NCBI GenBank assembly: GCA_000442125.1
Contig: KE546979.1
Location: forward strand, 62,001 to 126,000
Source of the DNA: Opeltia flavorubescens
Taxonomy: Eukaryota; Ascomycota; Lecanoromycetes; Teloschistales; Teloschistaceae
DNA: 64,000 nucleotides
Direction: 5' to 3'
A program made the translations under genes and the position numbers. This document shows positions 23,293 to 34,553 of the stretch, one piece after another; positions within the stretch are counted from its first letter, which is position 1, and each line of letters begins with the position of its first letter. Under the pieces are notes generated by a model that saw nothing but the letters and a program-made list of their open reading frames with translations, was not told where the DNA came from and searched no databases.

Positions 23293-26200
23293 ATGATGGC
23301 CGAAGTCGCGATAGCTGCCAGTGCAGCTGGTTTGGCCTCGCTGGGCATACAATGCTGCAAGGGCTTGACTACCTACTACACCTCTTTCAAGGTTTACGAT
23401 GAGCGGATTGGAGCAATCGTTGAGCAGATCCAGGTGTTGACAAATCTTTTCCAAGAACTGCAGCGAGTGCTTTCTCGGAATGTTGCAAGTCCAGCTCGGG
23501 CTTCCAGCCTGCAGCGAGTCGATGGCATCCTTGATAAGTTTCAAGACGGAGTTCAGAAACTGCAGTCTGTCTTGGAGGGATGTAAGGGCTCTGCGCTGCC
23601 GAGTGGTAGAGTCGCGCTGTTACAGAAGATCAGGTCTCGAGCACTCTTCCCGTTTAGGGAGGAAACTTTGAACATCTTACGCGACAATGTGCAGAGTATG
23701 CGGAGCGACCTACAATTGGCATTAACTATTTGTCAGATGTGAGTAAGAGCACTCTCAAGCTTGATCCCGGTACTCAAAATTACATGGACAGTGATTTAGA
23801 ATTGAAGCAACATCAAAGGATAGCAGACTCGGTCACCATTTCACGTGATGTTGAGTCGATCTCTCGGAATATCCAATCAGATGTACGATCAATAGCTGTC
23901 CCGGTGAATCGCATAGACAGAAGCGTCGAGCTTTTACTCCAGAACGGAAATGATACCAGAATTAAATTGTCCGAGATGAAGGCTCAGACGCAACAACATC
24001 AACAAACTGTCATTGATCTCGCACGCAGCGTACCCGAGCAATATCGTCTACTATCACAGCAAGAGAACATGTCAAACCAAAAATTTGAAGAGAAGCTCGT
24101 GGCAGTACTAAGCCTATTGGGTACTGAGCGAGAGCTGCTGCGAAACACCATCACCTCATCTGACCATAAACGTGAGCACGAAACCAAGAAACTAACTATG
24201 AGGATATGCGAATTGGTGAGTATATGTGACATTGGAAGTCATAGCTAATGACGATCTAGGATGAAAATATCAAGAAGCTTCAGTGTGGTGCTATGAGCCG
24301 ACCTAGTCTTCTAGCCTCAGCAAAGCTGGGGGTCGATCGATTAGAATCTCCACCTGAGATTCCAGAGCTTGTGGCAGATAACACGCAAGATCGAGTACAC
24401 AAATTTCGGAAAAGACGGGTAAGATGCAATTGTGACGTTCGATTCAGAAAAGTCTCTCATAGCAATACTCTCTCGACCTGGCGTTTTGGTGACCTTCTGG
24501 GCCACGAGTGGATGTATCAAACTAGCATATCTTCGATAGCTTCACACTCTCGCACCTGCCCAATGTACATTACCAGTCCAGCCGTCTCTACAGCTCAATT
24601 CTCGATTCGGATTTGCGGAGCATTATTGAAAGGCGCGGCTGAAATTTCATTCTCAATCAAACGTGGCGCTGGTGGATTCTCCATCAGCCCCCACCTTCAC
24701 TGTCAAAGAGTCATCAGAAGATGGGAAGGAGCGTTTCGCCTCGTGGAATTCAACGAGTCGAAAACCGACGCTGCGCATAACGCTCAGGACTGGGCAGACT
24801 ATTTGACTGGAAAAATACAAGGGATAAAGCGCCTCTTCCAGACTGGACAGGCGACTCCATACGATGTGACAATGAATGGAGAAACCTTGCTACACGTAAG
24901 CAGCCAACAGCTGTGCTAGCAGCGTCACTAATCTTGACAGATGTCTGGGGGTCTTCTTCGACATCATAGCATAGAGCGTCTCGCTTCGCGGACGTCTTTG
25001 TCCCATGAGATCCTTCTAGACTCATTGATAACCTTTTGTGAGACACTCTGCGACCTTGGAGTGCCACCAAATTGGATCTCTCACCCCCCCTTCTCTGCAA
25101 CACGGTTTGATTTCTCATGCACTTGGGCTATTAACATCTAAACTGATTGTTAGCAGTATGTTCGTTGATGACTTTATTAGTTTTCCCCCTCCACAATTAC
25201 ATCCTGACTTTCTCTCATATTCACTCAATCGACTATGTGAAACAGGTCTAGAGCTGAATAGCGATTCATATTCTAGAGTATCATCTTTCCAGCCACACTT
25301 AAAGTTCTTCAAACAGGTGGTTCCGACTCTCTTTTTTCCCAGGTGCCACGATTTGATAGAAGGTATATAGAAAACTTTCATATCAGACGATTTTTCTTCT
25401 ATCATTAACTATATCTGCAGGTCTTTCTAGCAACGATGTCCAGTGGGCCATCCTTCATCAGTCAGAGGCTCACCTACAGGCGGCACTCCAGCATTCGCGT
25501 TCATTAATCGATGAGCCTAATGAATCTGGTTATGCGCCACTGCATCTGGCTATCAACTGGCCTTTTGGATTGTCACAACTCCTCGAACACGGAGCTGATA
25601 CGGAAGTATTATCTAAGTGTAGCTGGAAACCTATTGAGTATGCCATTTCTGGCAGCTATACAGATAGTGTGAGATTGCTGCTTAAAGCTGGCTGTGGCTT
25701 TGGACGCGGTTACAGCGGCGGAAACATAGTAGAACTTGCTATGAGGGAACTGGGAAACCCTAGATTGTCCGGAATTGAACGCAACAACTGCATCCAGATT
25801 ATGAAGATCGTAGCGGAAGAGCTTGCACTATGTCTAGATCGTATCAGAGCTAGTACGATGAATACATTGGATCCAATTCCATCCGATCAATTTGGGTCTG
25901 AGTACGGTCGTCGCTTGAAATCAAACATCACACAAGTCAATATCTTTAACGAAAAACAGAAAAGAGGGGAGCCACGATTAGAAGACATTCTTCCTAACTT
26001 ACGTACAATGTACCACTACCATTATCTTACCGCTACATCAGCCGATGTGTTGTGGAACGCAGGTTTCAGGGAGATTGACATGCCAAACGAAAAGAATAGA
26101 ACGCCTTTGATGGAGATTAAGGTCAAAGCTGGACAGTACCGCCTAACGGAAATAATCGAACTCGCTCTCTGGTTCCATAAAAAGGGTGCACTACTTCATC

Positions 26201-27045
26201 GGCCATTTCAAATGATGCGCCAGATGATTTCCAATGATTTGCAAGTCACTAAGGAACGATCGGAAAGGCGAGCAATACATTTCGTTGCAGCGGCGTTGAC
26301 ATCCTATGTTGTGAAGCCAGCTGAGGACATCCTCCAAACCAGGTTTTGGCTTGGTAAAGATAAATACGCATGGCACGAAAAAGCGCAGGAGCTCTTCCAG
26401 CCACGTCTCGATAAATTGGGCTCGGACAGTCGGCAATTTCTTTCAGTGATTCTGCTCGATGATTCTGCAGACGGTTGCCGCTGCGCATGCTCTGATCATG
26501 GTTGCATGCCCGTGGCCTGCTTTCTCAGGCAAAGCTATAGAATCTCTTGGTTCACTGAGAGGAACGAGGTCTTGACACATACACTTCGCTGGGTTTTCGA
26601 AAATATACCATGTGCAAATTTTCCCGCCATCATCATCCGAGAAATCATAAGATTGATCACCTTCGAGAAGCTAGGACTTCGACATACGTGCTGTAAATTC
26701 GATAAAGACTTATCATGGTTCTCTGGAATGGTACTAGAAGAAGCCAATGAGATCAGGTATGAAGATCGTGAAGGTATACAGCTTCTCGAATCGCTTCTTG
26801 TGCAATTCGAGGAGAAGCGTGGCGACGGGGACATAAAAATGTTCATCGATGGATACTGGGCCACACGGATGGAAGAGGTCCGTACGGCACGCGAGGAAAA
26901 GCAAATGAACAGAGCAGCGATAAGGAGGCTTGGTGTCATCTTGTACGACGATGACGATGAAAACGAGGACTTTGACGAGAGGGACTCCAAGGATGATGAG
27001 GAGGACGATGAAGGGGACGATGACGAGAATGATGACAGCAACTAA
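23293..27045 (+). CDS. Large ankyrin-type protein with fungal NLR-like N-terminal domain and acidic tail
   Basis: Six exons (23293-23738, 23792-24215, 24260-24895, 24941-25104, 25157-25362, 25421-27045) close in frame at 1,166 residues. Residues 1-150 form the helical domain common at the N-terminus of fungal NLR and ankyrin proteins (AEVAIAASAAGLASLGIQCC, then a QIQVLTNLFQELQ helix). A coiled-coil region follows (about 150-290), then a conserved HSRTCPMY...SIRICGALLKG region. Ankyrin units include ESGYAPLHLAINWPFGLSQL and KPIEYAISGSYTDSVRLLLK. The C-terminus is a run of about 30 mostly Asp/Glu residues. No NACHT ATPase is present. Such proteins are thought to act in non-self recognition or signalling; that role is inference here. 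Confidence 0.85.
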
Positions 27046-27168
27046 TGTAAAGTATATTCTAGTATCTTATACTTCTACACGAAGCCTATGAAATAGGAAG
27101 CCCAGAAGGCAAATCGGCCATGACCAATCATTTATGATCTTGATGTCCTTATATATAGCAACACTACC

Positions 27169-27639
27169 ATGACTACAGAACACTTTATAATTCAATGTGC
27201 ATTTCATACAAGGAACCCATTCGCAGAGACTACAGTGAAAGGGTCAAAAGTTAAAGTATCAACAGTCCTTAGCTCCTTCCGTCAACCCTATGACTCCCAA
27301 AGTACTTATCTCTTGACAAGGATAAATCTTCTGACAAGAGTCAAATTCAAAGCACTTAGCCGGTGTTACATATCACTCCACCTGATTGTTTCAGCACTGC
27401 TGAACCTTTTTATTGAAATACGAAGCGCCCAATTCCGCCGTAAGGCACCGGATGGAAAGGGAATAAACGAGAGTGACAAGATTGATTTCAACGTCAGATA
27501 CAGGCATCAAGAGTCATCCAATCGACCGGCAGGAGAAGACTTCAGAATAAACTATTCTCGCTTTTGCCGAACGTGGGTTGAAACGTTCGCTGATTCAATC
27601 GATCACCAAGCGAAGGCATTTAAGACCAGCGAATCGTAA
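27169..27639 (+). CDS. Hypothetical open frame, 156 residues
   Basis: An uninterrupted frame from MTTEHFIIQCAFHTRNPF to a stop at 27639, with a central hydrophobic segment (CYISLHLIVSALLNLFIEI). No family is recognised. AT-rich DNA gives open frames of this length by chance, so it may not be a gene. Confidence 0.25.
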   Translation: MTTEHFIIQCAFHTRNPFAETTVKGSKVKVSTVLSSFRQPYDSQSTYLLTRINLLTRVKFKALSRCYISLHLIVSALLNLFIEIRSAQFRRKAPDGKGINESDKIDFNVRYRHQESSNRPAGEDFRINYSRFCRTWVETFADSIDHQAKAFKTSES

Positions 27640-28122
27640 AGGTCTGATGAGGTACAGTTTGTACATTGTAACTCATCCTCGCTTCTTATACGATGGATAT
27701 TGATCAGCATAGATCTATCATCGCAATTGCCTGCTGTCGTAGTATCAAAATAAAGGCATGGTCTGTTCATCAATGAAACACTGTCGTACGATTATTCAAT
27801 CAGGTCCAGCTCTTCTACTCTCCAAAATCAACGTGTGAGCCCGAGTATGTGAAGAAAAGCTATATACAATCGGCCTCCTGACTTGATCTGCTTGATATCT
27901 CCCCTCCAATATGCGTCACTGATGATAATCCGATCGAACTATCGCAAACCACCACACTCACAATAAGTGACAAACCAGTTTCTCCATCAGACAGATGCTT
28001 CTTCAACAGTAAACAGAAGACAGTCACGCATTATGTGATAACATCCCTTAATATCAATGGCGGTATGTAAAATGCTTTATCCAGCAATAACAATCCCTCA
28101 AGTACACAGAACCTCCCTTCAA
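27640..28122. other. Intergenic, no gene seen
   Basis: AT-rich spacer before the tandem membrane-protein family. Confidence 0.5.
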
Positions 28123-28900
28123 ATGCCTTCGTGGGACATCAGCGTAAATGTTTTCCACTTCCTCTGGAACCACGCCCGATTAATTCGACTCTACCATATA
28201 TTGCCCTTTGTGCTCTTCCTCCTCTTCCTATCAAATGAGTGGCTATTCGTCGACATTTTCACTGCATATAGCATGTTCACAAGACCCTACTATCATCCTG
28301 TGGGCGCCAAATTCGATACGATCTTAACGATTGTGAAGGTAGTTTTCCGACTCTACTCATTAGCCTATCAATGGACCACTCTCGATGAGTTCTGTCTGGT
28401 CATTAACTTCGTCTACCTTGGTTATGCTTATCTACAATACCTTGGTGCTTCTGTCGCAGGTCAAAAACAACGAGCACCCCCAGCCGTGGAGAAGCAGCAG
28501 GTCTTAGACGCATACAGACTTTATGAGCTGGCTAGAGATCGAGACTTACGTTGCATGGTGAATTCCCCGATGTCACCATCTTGCAGTCTCAATATATCGA
28601 GACGATTGCTGATGAGGGAAACGACCATAGTACTTCTACCTCCAACCAGTCCTTCGCGGCTACAAAAGGCGAGATGTACACAGATTGATGCAAGAATGGC
28701 AGCGCTATGTAGACTTGCTGGAAGCCATAAGAATCAACATAGCTTCAAGTCGCCGACGGATGCAGCTAGTCTACGGTTCCCCCATGGACCCAGGTATTGA
28801 GCGTCAGTACTATGGAGAACTACGGAAGACTAAGAGCAAATTGCTCGACATATCTAGGAGTTGTCGATACGTGAAGTGGGAGCTATCTAGGTTCAGCTGA
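28123..28900 (+). CDS. Small membrane protein, first of three tandem relatives
   Basis: The start MPSWDISVNVFHFLW parallels MASWLIYILWSIW of the gene at 30147. Two or three hydrophobic helices follow (LYHILPFVLFLLFL; ILTIVKVVFRLYSLAYQW; FCLVINFVYLGYAYLQYLG). A C-terminal helical, basic segment from MQEWQRYVDLLEAIRINIAS to a stop at 28900 lies in a different frame. An intron of about 100 nt (28550-28649) would join them in frame at 225 residues, but its donor is weak. The family is not one I recognise. The product is probably an integral membrane protein with a cytoplasmic tail. Confidence 0.5.
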
Positions 28901-29333
28901 TAACGAACTGAGCTGTCATTAATGGGGCTGCATGGACGAAATTAGTTTCCTGGAAATTTATTGACAAACTTCTCTGTTTTCAATGTGTAATGAGGCTCTT
29001 CTAGTCGGCTATTCTCAACCCTCTGAACGCTCTTTGGATGAAAACCAATAACTCCATCACACAAGTATAGTCACCACTATATGTCCCCAANTGACAAAAT
29101 ACAGTTGAATCGTGAATGTCACAAATTATGTGATACATTCCTCTACCATCAGTTTTACATAGAACTACTAAATCTCCTTTTTTCACTCTTTCTTCATATC
29201 AACAAGCCATCTATTAGAGGAGGAGATTATCAACGCATCCTTCGTATCTTCCACCAAATCCCTATCCAGTGAACCCTCTGAGCCTCGAGAATCTTATATA
29301 TTGCTCTAAGCACCAAACTGTTTAAATCGCCGA
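28901..29333. other. Intergenic with one unresolved base
   Basis: Spacer between two members of the tandem family. One N lies at 29091. Nothing else recognised. Confidence 0.45.
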
Positions 29334-29858
29334 GTGAGGCTACCAGATAACCTACTCTCCTGGCTTACTCACATACTCCGGCTCGTCTGGGATCAAGGCC
29401 CATCAGTCCGGCTTTCCGATTTCCAGTCAAAATCTCCAGAGCCCATCCGTGAACCTCGCAAAATGGTGGATATCTCTCGCATATACATCCCAGCAGATCG
29501 CAAGAACCCTGCTCACAAGGGAAACCTCCTCCAAGTCTCGGGACTCCGATACATCGACTTCGCTAACAACGCCCAGGACCGCGCTCTCGTCTGCGATCTC
29601 TCAACATACGATTACGGAACACTACTCGGTATCGCCGAACAAAGTATCCATTATGCCAGGGCGATGATCCCTGTCGGCAGTACCTTCGTGGGCAGAGCAG
29701 AGAGATTCAGACCATGGTTTCAGGATCCGTGTAATGTGCTGGCCGCAACAGTATACATCAGGAACCATGACGAGCTGGTGGCGAAGACGAATGGATTATT
29801 CCGAGATCTCCAGGCGATTAGTGGACAATGCCTTGAGAGGGCGAGGGAGATGAGATGA
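29334..29858 (+). pseudogene. Shortened relative of the gene at 30147, likely remnant
   Basis: The frame encodes LLSWLTHILRLVWDQGPSVR, matching SWLIYILWSIWDQGTSVR of the gene at 30147. It then jumps directly to MVDISRIYIPADRKNPAH, which matches VIDISNIYILADRKNNPAH, and to QDRALVCDLSTYDYGTLLGI, which matches QDRYLICDLSKYDLMTLIKI. The middle part with the hydrophobic helices (about 90 residues in the 30147 gene) is missing. There is no in-frame ATG ahead of the conserved start. It could instead be a gene with an unseen 5' exon and a shorter isoform, but a partly deleted tandem copy is the simpler reading. Confidence 0.55.
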
Positions 29859-30146
29859 GGATTTGCTTTCCAGCGATGAAGGCTCAGTAGATTGAAGACA
29901 GTGAGTTTAGGTTAGTCCAAAAATCAAGGACGACAGGCATATTAGATCAGAGCCGAAAGTGTTTCACGGTCAAAGGTTGTTGACTCGTGCATCGTGCCTT
30001 CCATCCGAATGGATGGTTGTGACCCTGTAGCGCCTTCATATCTTTGTCCAGCACCTCCATTTTGCATCATTGTATCACAATTCATTGCACGAAGTACACC
30101 ATCCAAACGTATCATACTTCTCTATCCTCAATCATTGACATTCCAA

Positions 30147-30980
30147 ATGGCGTCATGGCTCATCTACATACTCTGGTCCATCTGGGATCAAGGAACATCA
30201 GTGCGACTTTTCGACCTGCTGCCCGAACCACTATCTTCCTGGCATCCATGGATATGCTGGCTAGCAATTGTAATCAACGCTTACAGAATCTTCAGCACCG
30301 TCTGGAATGGCCAGCCCCTTCCAAACCCCAACCTGATCCATTCAACGATCAAGATCTTCGTTCAGGGAGCCTTGCTTGTATGGCGGTGGCCGACAATAAG
30401 CCGATCTTGGGCCCAGGTTGATATGCTCAACCTTGTCAGTCTGGTTCTCAATCTTCTCCAACCAAAGATAAGCGCAATACTCGCGAGGTCATCCCTAACG
30501 AGGATCATCCAAGAGCTATTGAGCAGGATATGGAAATGGTTGACACCCTCGTCTCCCGTCGCCCCTCCCATCGAGCCGTCATCGACATATCCAACATCTA
30601 CATCCTAGCCGATCGCAAGAATAACCCCGCTCACCACGTAAAGTAACCGAGGTCTCGACCCCATCACCACCACTAACACCGCACAGGACCGCTACCTCAT
30701 CTGCGACCTATCCAAGTACGATCTCATGACACTAATAAAGATCTCCGAGCAAAGTATCAGTCATACCAACGACATCAACACTTTATGCGCAATCCTGCTC
30801 AGTCAGCATAAGAGGCTTAAGCCGAAGCGATTGCCTCGTCGTCGGCGAGATCGACATGCTCTTTTATTGTATGTTGAGAATATCACAGAGGTGATGGAAA
30901 AGGTTTGTATGTTGGGAGAGGACTTTCGGCTGATTAGCGTGGAGTCGACGGAGAAAGTGAGAGAGATAGGTGGGCTCTAG
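30147..30980 (+). CDS. Small membrane protein, third tandem relative
   Basis: Begins MASWLIYILWSIWDQGTSVR and has hydrophobic helices (WHPWICWLAIVINAYRIF; IFVQGALLVWRW; MLNLVSLVLNLL). These are followed, in another frame, by a linker (REVIPNEDHPRAIEQDMEM) and VIDISNIYILADRKNNPAHH. A GTAAAG...GCACAG intron (about 30637-30686) then leads to DRYLICDLSKYDLMTLIKI and a basic tail (RLPRRRRDRHALL) that ends at 30980. The first junction, near 30440-30467, is not resolved. Family unrecognised. Similarity to the segment at 29334-29858 shows that the two arose by duplication. Confidence 0.5.
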
Positions 30981-31992
30981 TTATAGTTGATAAGGGGAAA
31001 GTATTGGGGGGTTGTGGGTTTCGTGTTTGAGGGATATTGACATTCGTTTCACAATTGGCATGGCAGTAGATATACTTGGCGAGTGACGCCTCATGCGGGA
31101 CCATTCAGATTTTGTTTTCGTCATCGAGTATGTATCTCAAGAAGTTTCGTGGGACACATGCTGACTCTCTGGTGATCCTAGTTGCGTTATCACCATGCTG
31201 CGAGAGATTACACGGGGTGATTAAATCAAGAGATCACTTTAGCATATTCTTCTAATTAGAATTTAATTCAAAAGTTTCTACGTATATATTTCCTTGGCAT
31301 TCTTTCCCCACACGTGATCCAACCACACGTGAATCTGTATTCTTTAGTGTGGATTGCAAGCTCACGTCCAGAGTGACTACGAATCAGATCCGGGAATCGT
31401 AGATGAATCACATTCGACAAGGTCATGATCGACATTACAAAAATCAGGATGCTGGTTACTTCAATGCCATTAGTGCCCTTCAGCCAATATGGTGTGATTT
31501 TGCATTAGATTCGTTTTACATGGCATGGTGTAAGAAGATACCATTGGAAGTGACTTTTGCTGATGTTGAGTATGACAAAATACTGCACACAATTTGTACC
31601 TAGTGAATGAATTAAAAGCTTCGATGTTCTGCGTCCTGCCTCATGGGAATAATGCAGTCACCTCTCCTGCTCTGGATCGATATTGCAGCTGATGATAATT
31701 TCCAGGATTATCGAGACACACCACTCTGGCTCTAAGCGAGGCTGAGTTTACTCACGGAGGAATGATTGCATTGATGACGATAAATCGATTTCTTTCTCTA
31801 TATACGAATGAGGTCAAATTTGATATTCATAGGGCAATGGTATTGAGTACATAAGGAAGACTAATTCTCAGCAGTAAAATCAAAGTTGCATTCCGAGTTC
31901 TCTAAATCTATCCTGACTTTCTACCAGATGTGGTTCTCATTTGACCCTAGCCGCTAGAACACCTTGGAATATTTCATTCTAAAATCAAGAAC
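30981..31992. other. Intergenic, no secure gene
   Basis: AT-rich spacer. Two closely spaced CACGTG sites lie near 31312 and 31326. A 66-codon open frame at 31403-31603 has no recognisable features. Confidence 0.45.
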
Positions 31993-32165
31993 GCCTTACT
32001 CAAGAGAAGTTTCAGCTCCTGATCGAGCTCGCAATGGATCGCGTCTGGTCCTCGAAGGAGGCTCAGGCCATGTTTTCCAACGCAATCTGTGCTTTACTCA
32101 AAAGCCCTTTTAGCTCCTGATCGGCCTCGCAATGGATCGTGTCTGGTCCCCGAATAAGGCTCAGA
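31993..32165. repeat. Direct partial duplication of a gene 3' end, about 98-bp offset
   Basis: About 74 bases at 31993-32066 recur at 32091-32165 with roughly 85% identity by eye; both include GCAATGGATCG and GTCTGGTCC. The right-hand copy codes the C-terminus of the minus-strand gene at 32063-32878. The left-hand copy lies just beyond the stop codon and is not translated in the current model. Confidence 0.75.
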
Positions 32166-32878
32166 GCATACTTCAGGTTGTACTCGGAATCATTGTCATC
32201 AGTGGTAAGCTTTCCAATCCACTCAATGCAACGTTGAATCGAAAGGAGACACCGGCCGAAAGTCTCGTGATTTAGTACAGCAAGCTCTCCATTGAGTGGT
32301 GCTATGATATCTGCCTCTTCAACGAGCTTGATTGCTTCCTGAAATTGAATCAGCGCTTCTGAGCTCTTCGATAGGGTATACTTCTCAGACGATCCCGCAA
32401 GGGTCATAAAGCTTCGGAAGTTGTGCATTGTTTTGAATTTCATGGGGTCCTTATCGTTGATACCCTTGATCCCCAAAACTTCGATGAGGAGATCGTACAC
32501 TGTGGATAGCTCTTCCAGGATCGCGTGATCCGATTGCTTCAAAGGCTTTGGTTTTGATTGGAGTAGTCCTTGGGCGTAGTGGATATACTGGAGAGCTTTC
32601 CAATCATCGATTGCGGCGTACCAAAGTGCATCGAAATTGACGAGGTCGAATGACTTGTCCAGCGCAGCACTAGATAAGACGAGATTGGTATTAGAATCTT
32701 TTGCACTAGGGTCTTCGGCACCAGTGGCTGCAGCGTCCGCGTCCAAGTCCCCAGCGTCAGCATCCAAAATGTCGTAATCTTCTGCATCATTGAGTAAGAG
32801 GTCTCTGAGCTCGGCGTTGGCAACTACAAGCGCTCCTGCAGGAAAGGTCGGAGGGGCAAAGAGGTTGAGTCCAGACAT
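32063..32878 (-). CDS. Hypothetical helical protein
   Basis: An intron-free 271-residue protein with no recognised domain. It starts MSGLNLFAPPTFPAGALVV. An Asp/Ala-rich acidic stretch (AEDYDILDADAGDLDADAAA, around 32-51) is followed by an all-helical region with TPR-like spacing (LWYAAIDDWKALQYIHYAQG; YDLLIEVLGIKG; ALIQFQEAIKLVEEADI). There is no signal peptide or transmembrane segment. Its last 30 codons lie in a tandemly duplicated segment, which suggests that the C-terminus was altered by a recent local duplication. Confidence 0.6.
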   Translation of the reverse strand: MSGLNLFAPPTFPAGALVVANAELRDLLLNDAEDYDILDADAGDLDADAAATGAEDPSAKDSNTNLVLSSAALDKSFDLVNFDALWYAAIDDWKALQYIHYAQGLLQSKPKPLKQSDHAILEELSTVYDLLIEVLGIKGINDKDPMKFKTMHNFRSFMTLAGSSEKYTLSKSSEALIQFQEAIKLVEEADIIAPLNGELAVLNHETFGRCLLSIQRCIEWIGKLTTDDNDSEYNLKYALSLIRGPDTIHCEADQELKGLLSKAQIALENMA

Positions 32879-33629
32879 GATGATTGAAGTCTTACCAAGA
32901 TCAATTCGGTGGTGTGATAAAAAGAGATCAGCAGAGATTTCCTAAATGTGGTGTAGTCGATGTCTTTGATCTTGAAGGTGTGTTATTGATCTACTGACTG
33001 ATTTCGTTGCGAATACAGAGAGGAATGTAAAGACCTACAGGGCTTTTTATAATCGGATATGAATGTTGGGAAACAAAGCATTGTTTATAGTTACGTGTGA
33101 CAAAGATCATGGACAAAGACACATTTGGCTTCATGCATAGACAAAAATTGAGGGGAGCTAATGCGACAAAGGCTTTGATCAAATATATTAGACGGGACAA
33201 TGAAATATACTGTCCAGCGAGATCCAAAGATGATAGAGTATGCGGTCAGGTGACAGTGGCACATGATCAGGTTCGAATCTCTCTGAACTTGGTATATTTC
33301 CTTCATGTCCCAAGATTTAAAGTTGACTCTGATTGACTTGGCGCGTGGTCTCAACTACGAAGAGAGCTTCACGCTTGACAGCTGAGGGAAAACGCAGTCC
33401 AACACTGTGTCGTGAGAAAAATTGACATTCATTGCAGAGCCTTTGAGTGTTCATCAAAGACTCGTATATGGCATGCCGTTTCATTAAAGTTGACGAACCT
33501 GTACCATGGCTGGAAATAATCTGAGCTTAGTGTCTGTATGACGTCATATATTGTTGACAATCTAGCACATTTATGCCAGTCAATTGTTGAGCCTTCAATC
33601 CGTTCATTTATCCCCAAAGGCTTTTAATT
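32879..33629. other. Divergent intergenic spacer, no gene seen
   Basis: Shared upstream region of the helical protein (minus) and the alpha/beta hydrolase (plus). A GGTTCGAATC-like string near 33271 resembles a tRNA B box, but no acceptor pairing or A box was found. Confidence 0.45.
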
Positions 33630-34553
33630 ATGGCTATCTCGTCACCCTCAGCCATCCAAATGACCCACGTATTCTATCACTCTACCACCATCTTCGACTA
33701 TAAAATTTGCTGGACATCCCTCGGCAACGCATCTTCCCCACCATTGATCTTCATCCATGGCACACCCTGGTCCTCAAAAGTCTGGCACACCTACGCCCGG
33801 CCTCTCTCTCGCTACTTCCACGTTTACCTCTTTGACAATCCCGGATTTGGCGAAAGCCCTCTTGGAAGACCCACCGCACAGGCAGCTGAAACCGCTACCA
33901 AGGAAGTGCTGCTGGATGCGAACCTTGCTCAACAGTCAGAGGTCTTTGCCGCGCTATACAAGGACTGGGAGCGGGACTGGAAGCAAGGGCAGAAAGCCCA
34001 TGTAATCGCACATGATCATGGAGGCTTGATGAGTCTACGAGCTTTTCTACTCCACGGGTGCGAGTATCGGAGCTTGTGTCTCATTGACGTAGTAGCAATT
34101 GGGCCGTTCGGGCAGCCACTGTTTAAGTTGGTGGCGGAGAATGAAAGTGTCTTCACCTCGTTGACAGGCCCTGTCTTCGAAGGCGTTGTGGAGTCATACA
34201 TCAGGGATGCTGCATTTACGGAATTGAGCAAGGAGACGATGGAAATGTTGAAAAGGCCTTGGATCAAGAATAAGGAGGGGAAGAAGGGGTTTGTGAGACA
34301 GATGGTGCAGGCTAACAGTCGGAGTACGGAGGAAGTTGAGGGGAGGTATCATGAGGTTGGGGAGAAAATACCCGTAAGGATAATCTGGGGAGAGGAAGAT
34401 AAGTGGATTCCTGTGGAGACAGCGGAGAGATTGAAGGAGAAGCTACACGCAAAGGATGTGGTTGTCATTGAAGGAGCGGGCCATTTGGTCATGTATGACC
34501 AAGAAGGTCAGTTGGGAGTAGAATTGGGATGGTGGTTGAATAGCGTCGGTTGA
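33630..34553 (+). CDS. Alpha/beta hydrolase with Asp nucleophile (haloalkane-dehalogenase/epoxide-hydrolase type)
   Basis: An intron-free 307-residue protein with the full alpha/beta-hydrolase plan. The oxyanion segment is FIHGTPWSSKVW (41-52), with LFDNPGFGES after it. The nucleophile elbow is VIAHDHGG with Asp129 in place of Ser. The acid is Asp257 in IIWGEEDKWIP and the base is His285 in EGAGHLV. An Asp nucleophile in H-D-x-G-G is typical of haloalkane dehalogenases and epoxide hydrolases, not esterases. It opens the group of tailoring-type genes that surrounds the NRPS-like synthetase, so an epoxide or ester of the cluster product is a possible substrate; that link is inference. Met11 is an alternative start. 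Confidence 0.88.
   Translation: MAISSPSAIQMTHVFYHSTTIFDYKICWTSLGNASSPPLIFIHGTPWSSKVWHTYARPLSRYFHVYLFDNPGFGESPLGRPTAQAAETATKEVLLDANLAQQSEVFAALYKDWERDWKQGQKAHVIAHDHGGLMSLRAFLLHGCEYRSLCLIDVVAIGPFGQPLFKLVAENESVFTSLTGPVFEGVVESYIRDAAFTELSKETMEMLKRPWIKNKEGKKGFVRQMVQANSRSTEEVEGRYHEVGEKIPVRIIWGEEDKWIPVETAERLKEKLHAKDVVVIEGAGHLVMYDQEGQLGVELGWWLNSVG

Noticed and set aside
25080-25110. Apparent frameshift at a run of seven C in the ankyrin gene
   Set aside because: A 52-nt GT-AG intron (25105-25156) with a good branch site restores the frame without invoking an error.
31403-31603. 66-codon open frame
   Set aside because: AT-rich, no family resemblance, expected by chance.
33265-33290. tRNA B-box-like GGTTCGAATC string
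   Set aside because: No A box at the right distance and no acceptor-stem pairing could be found.
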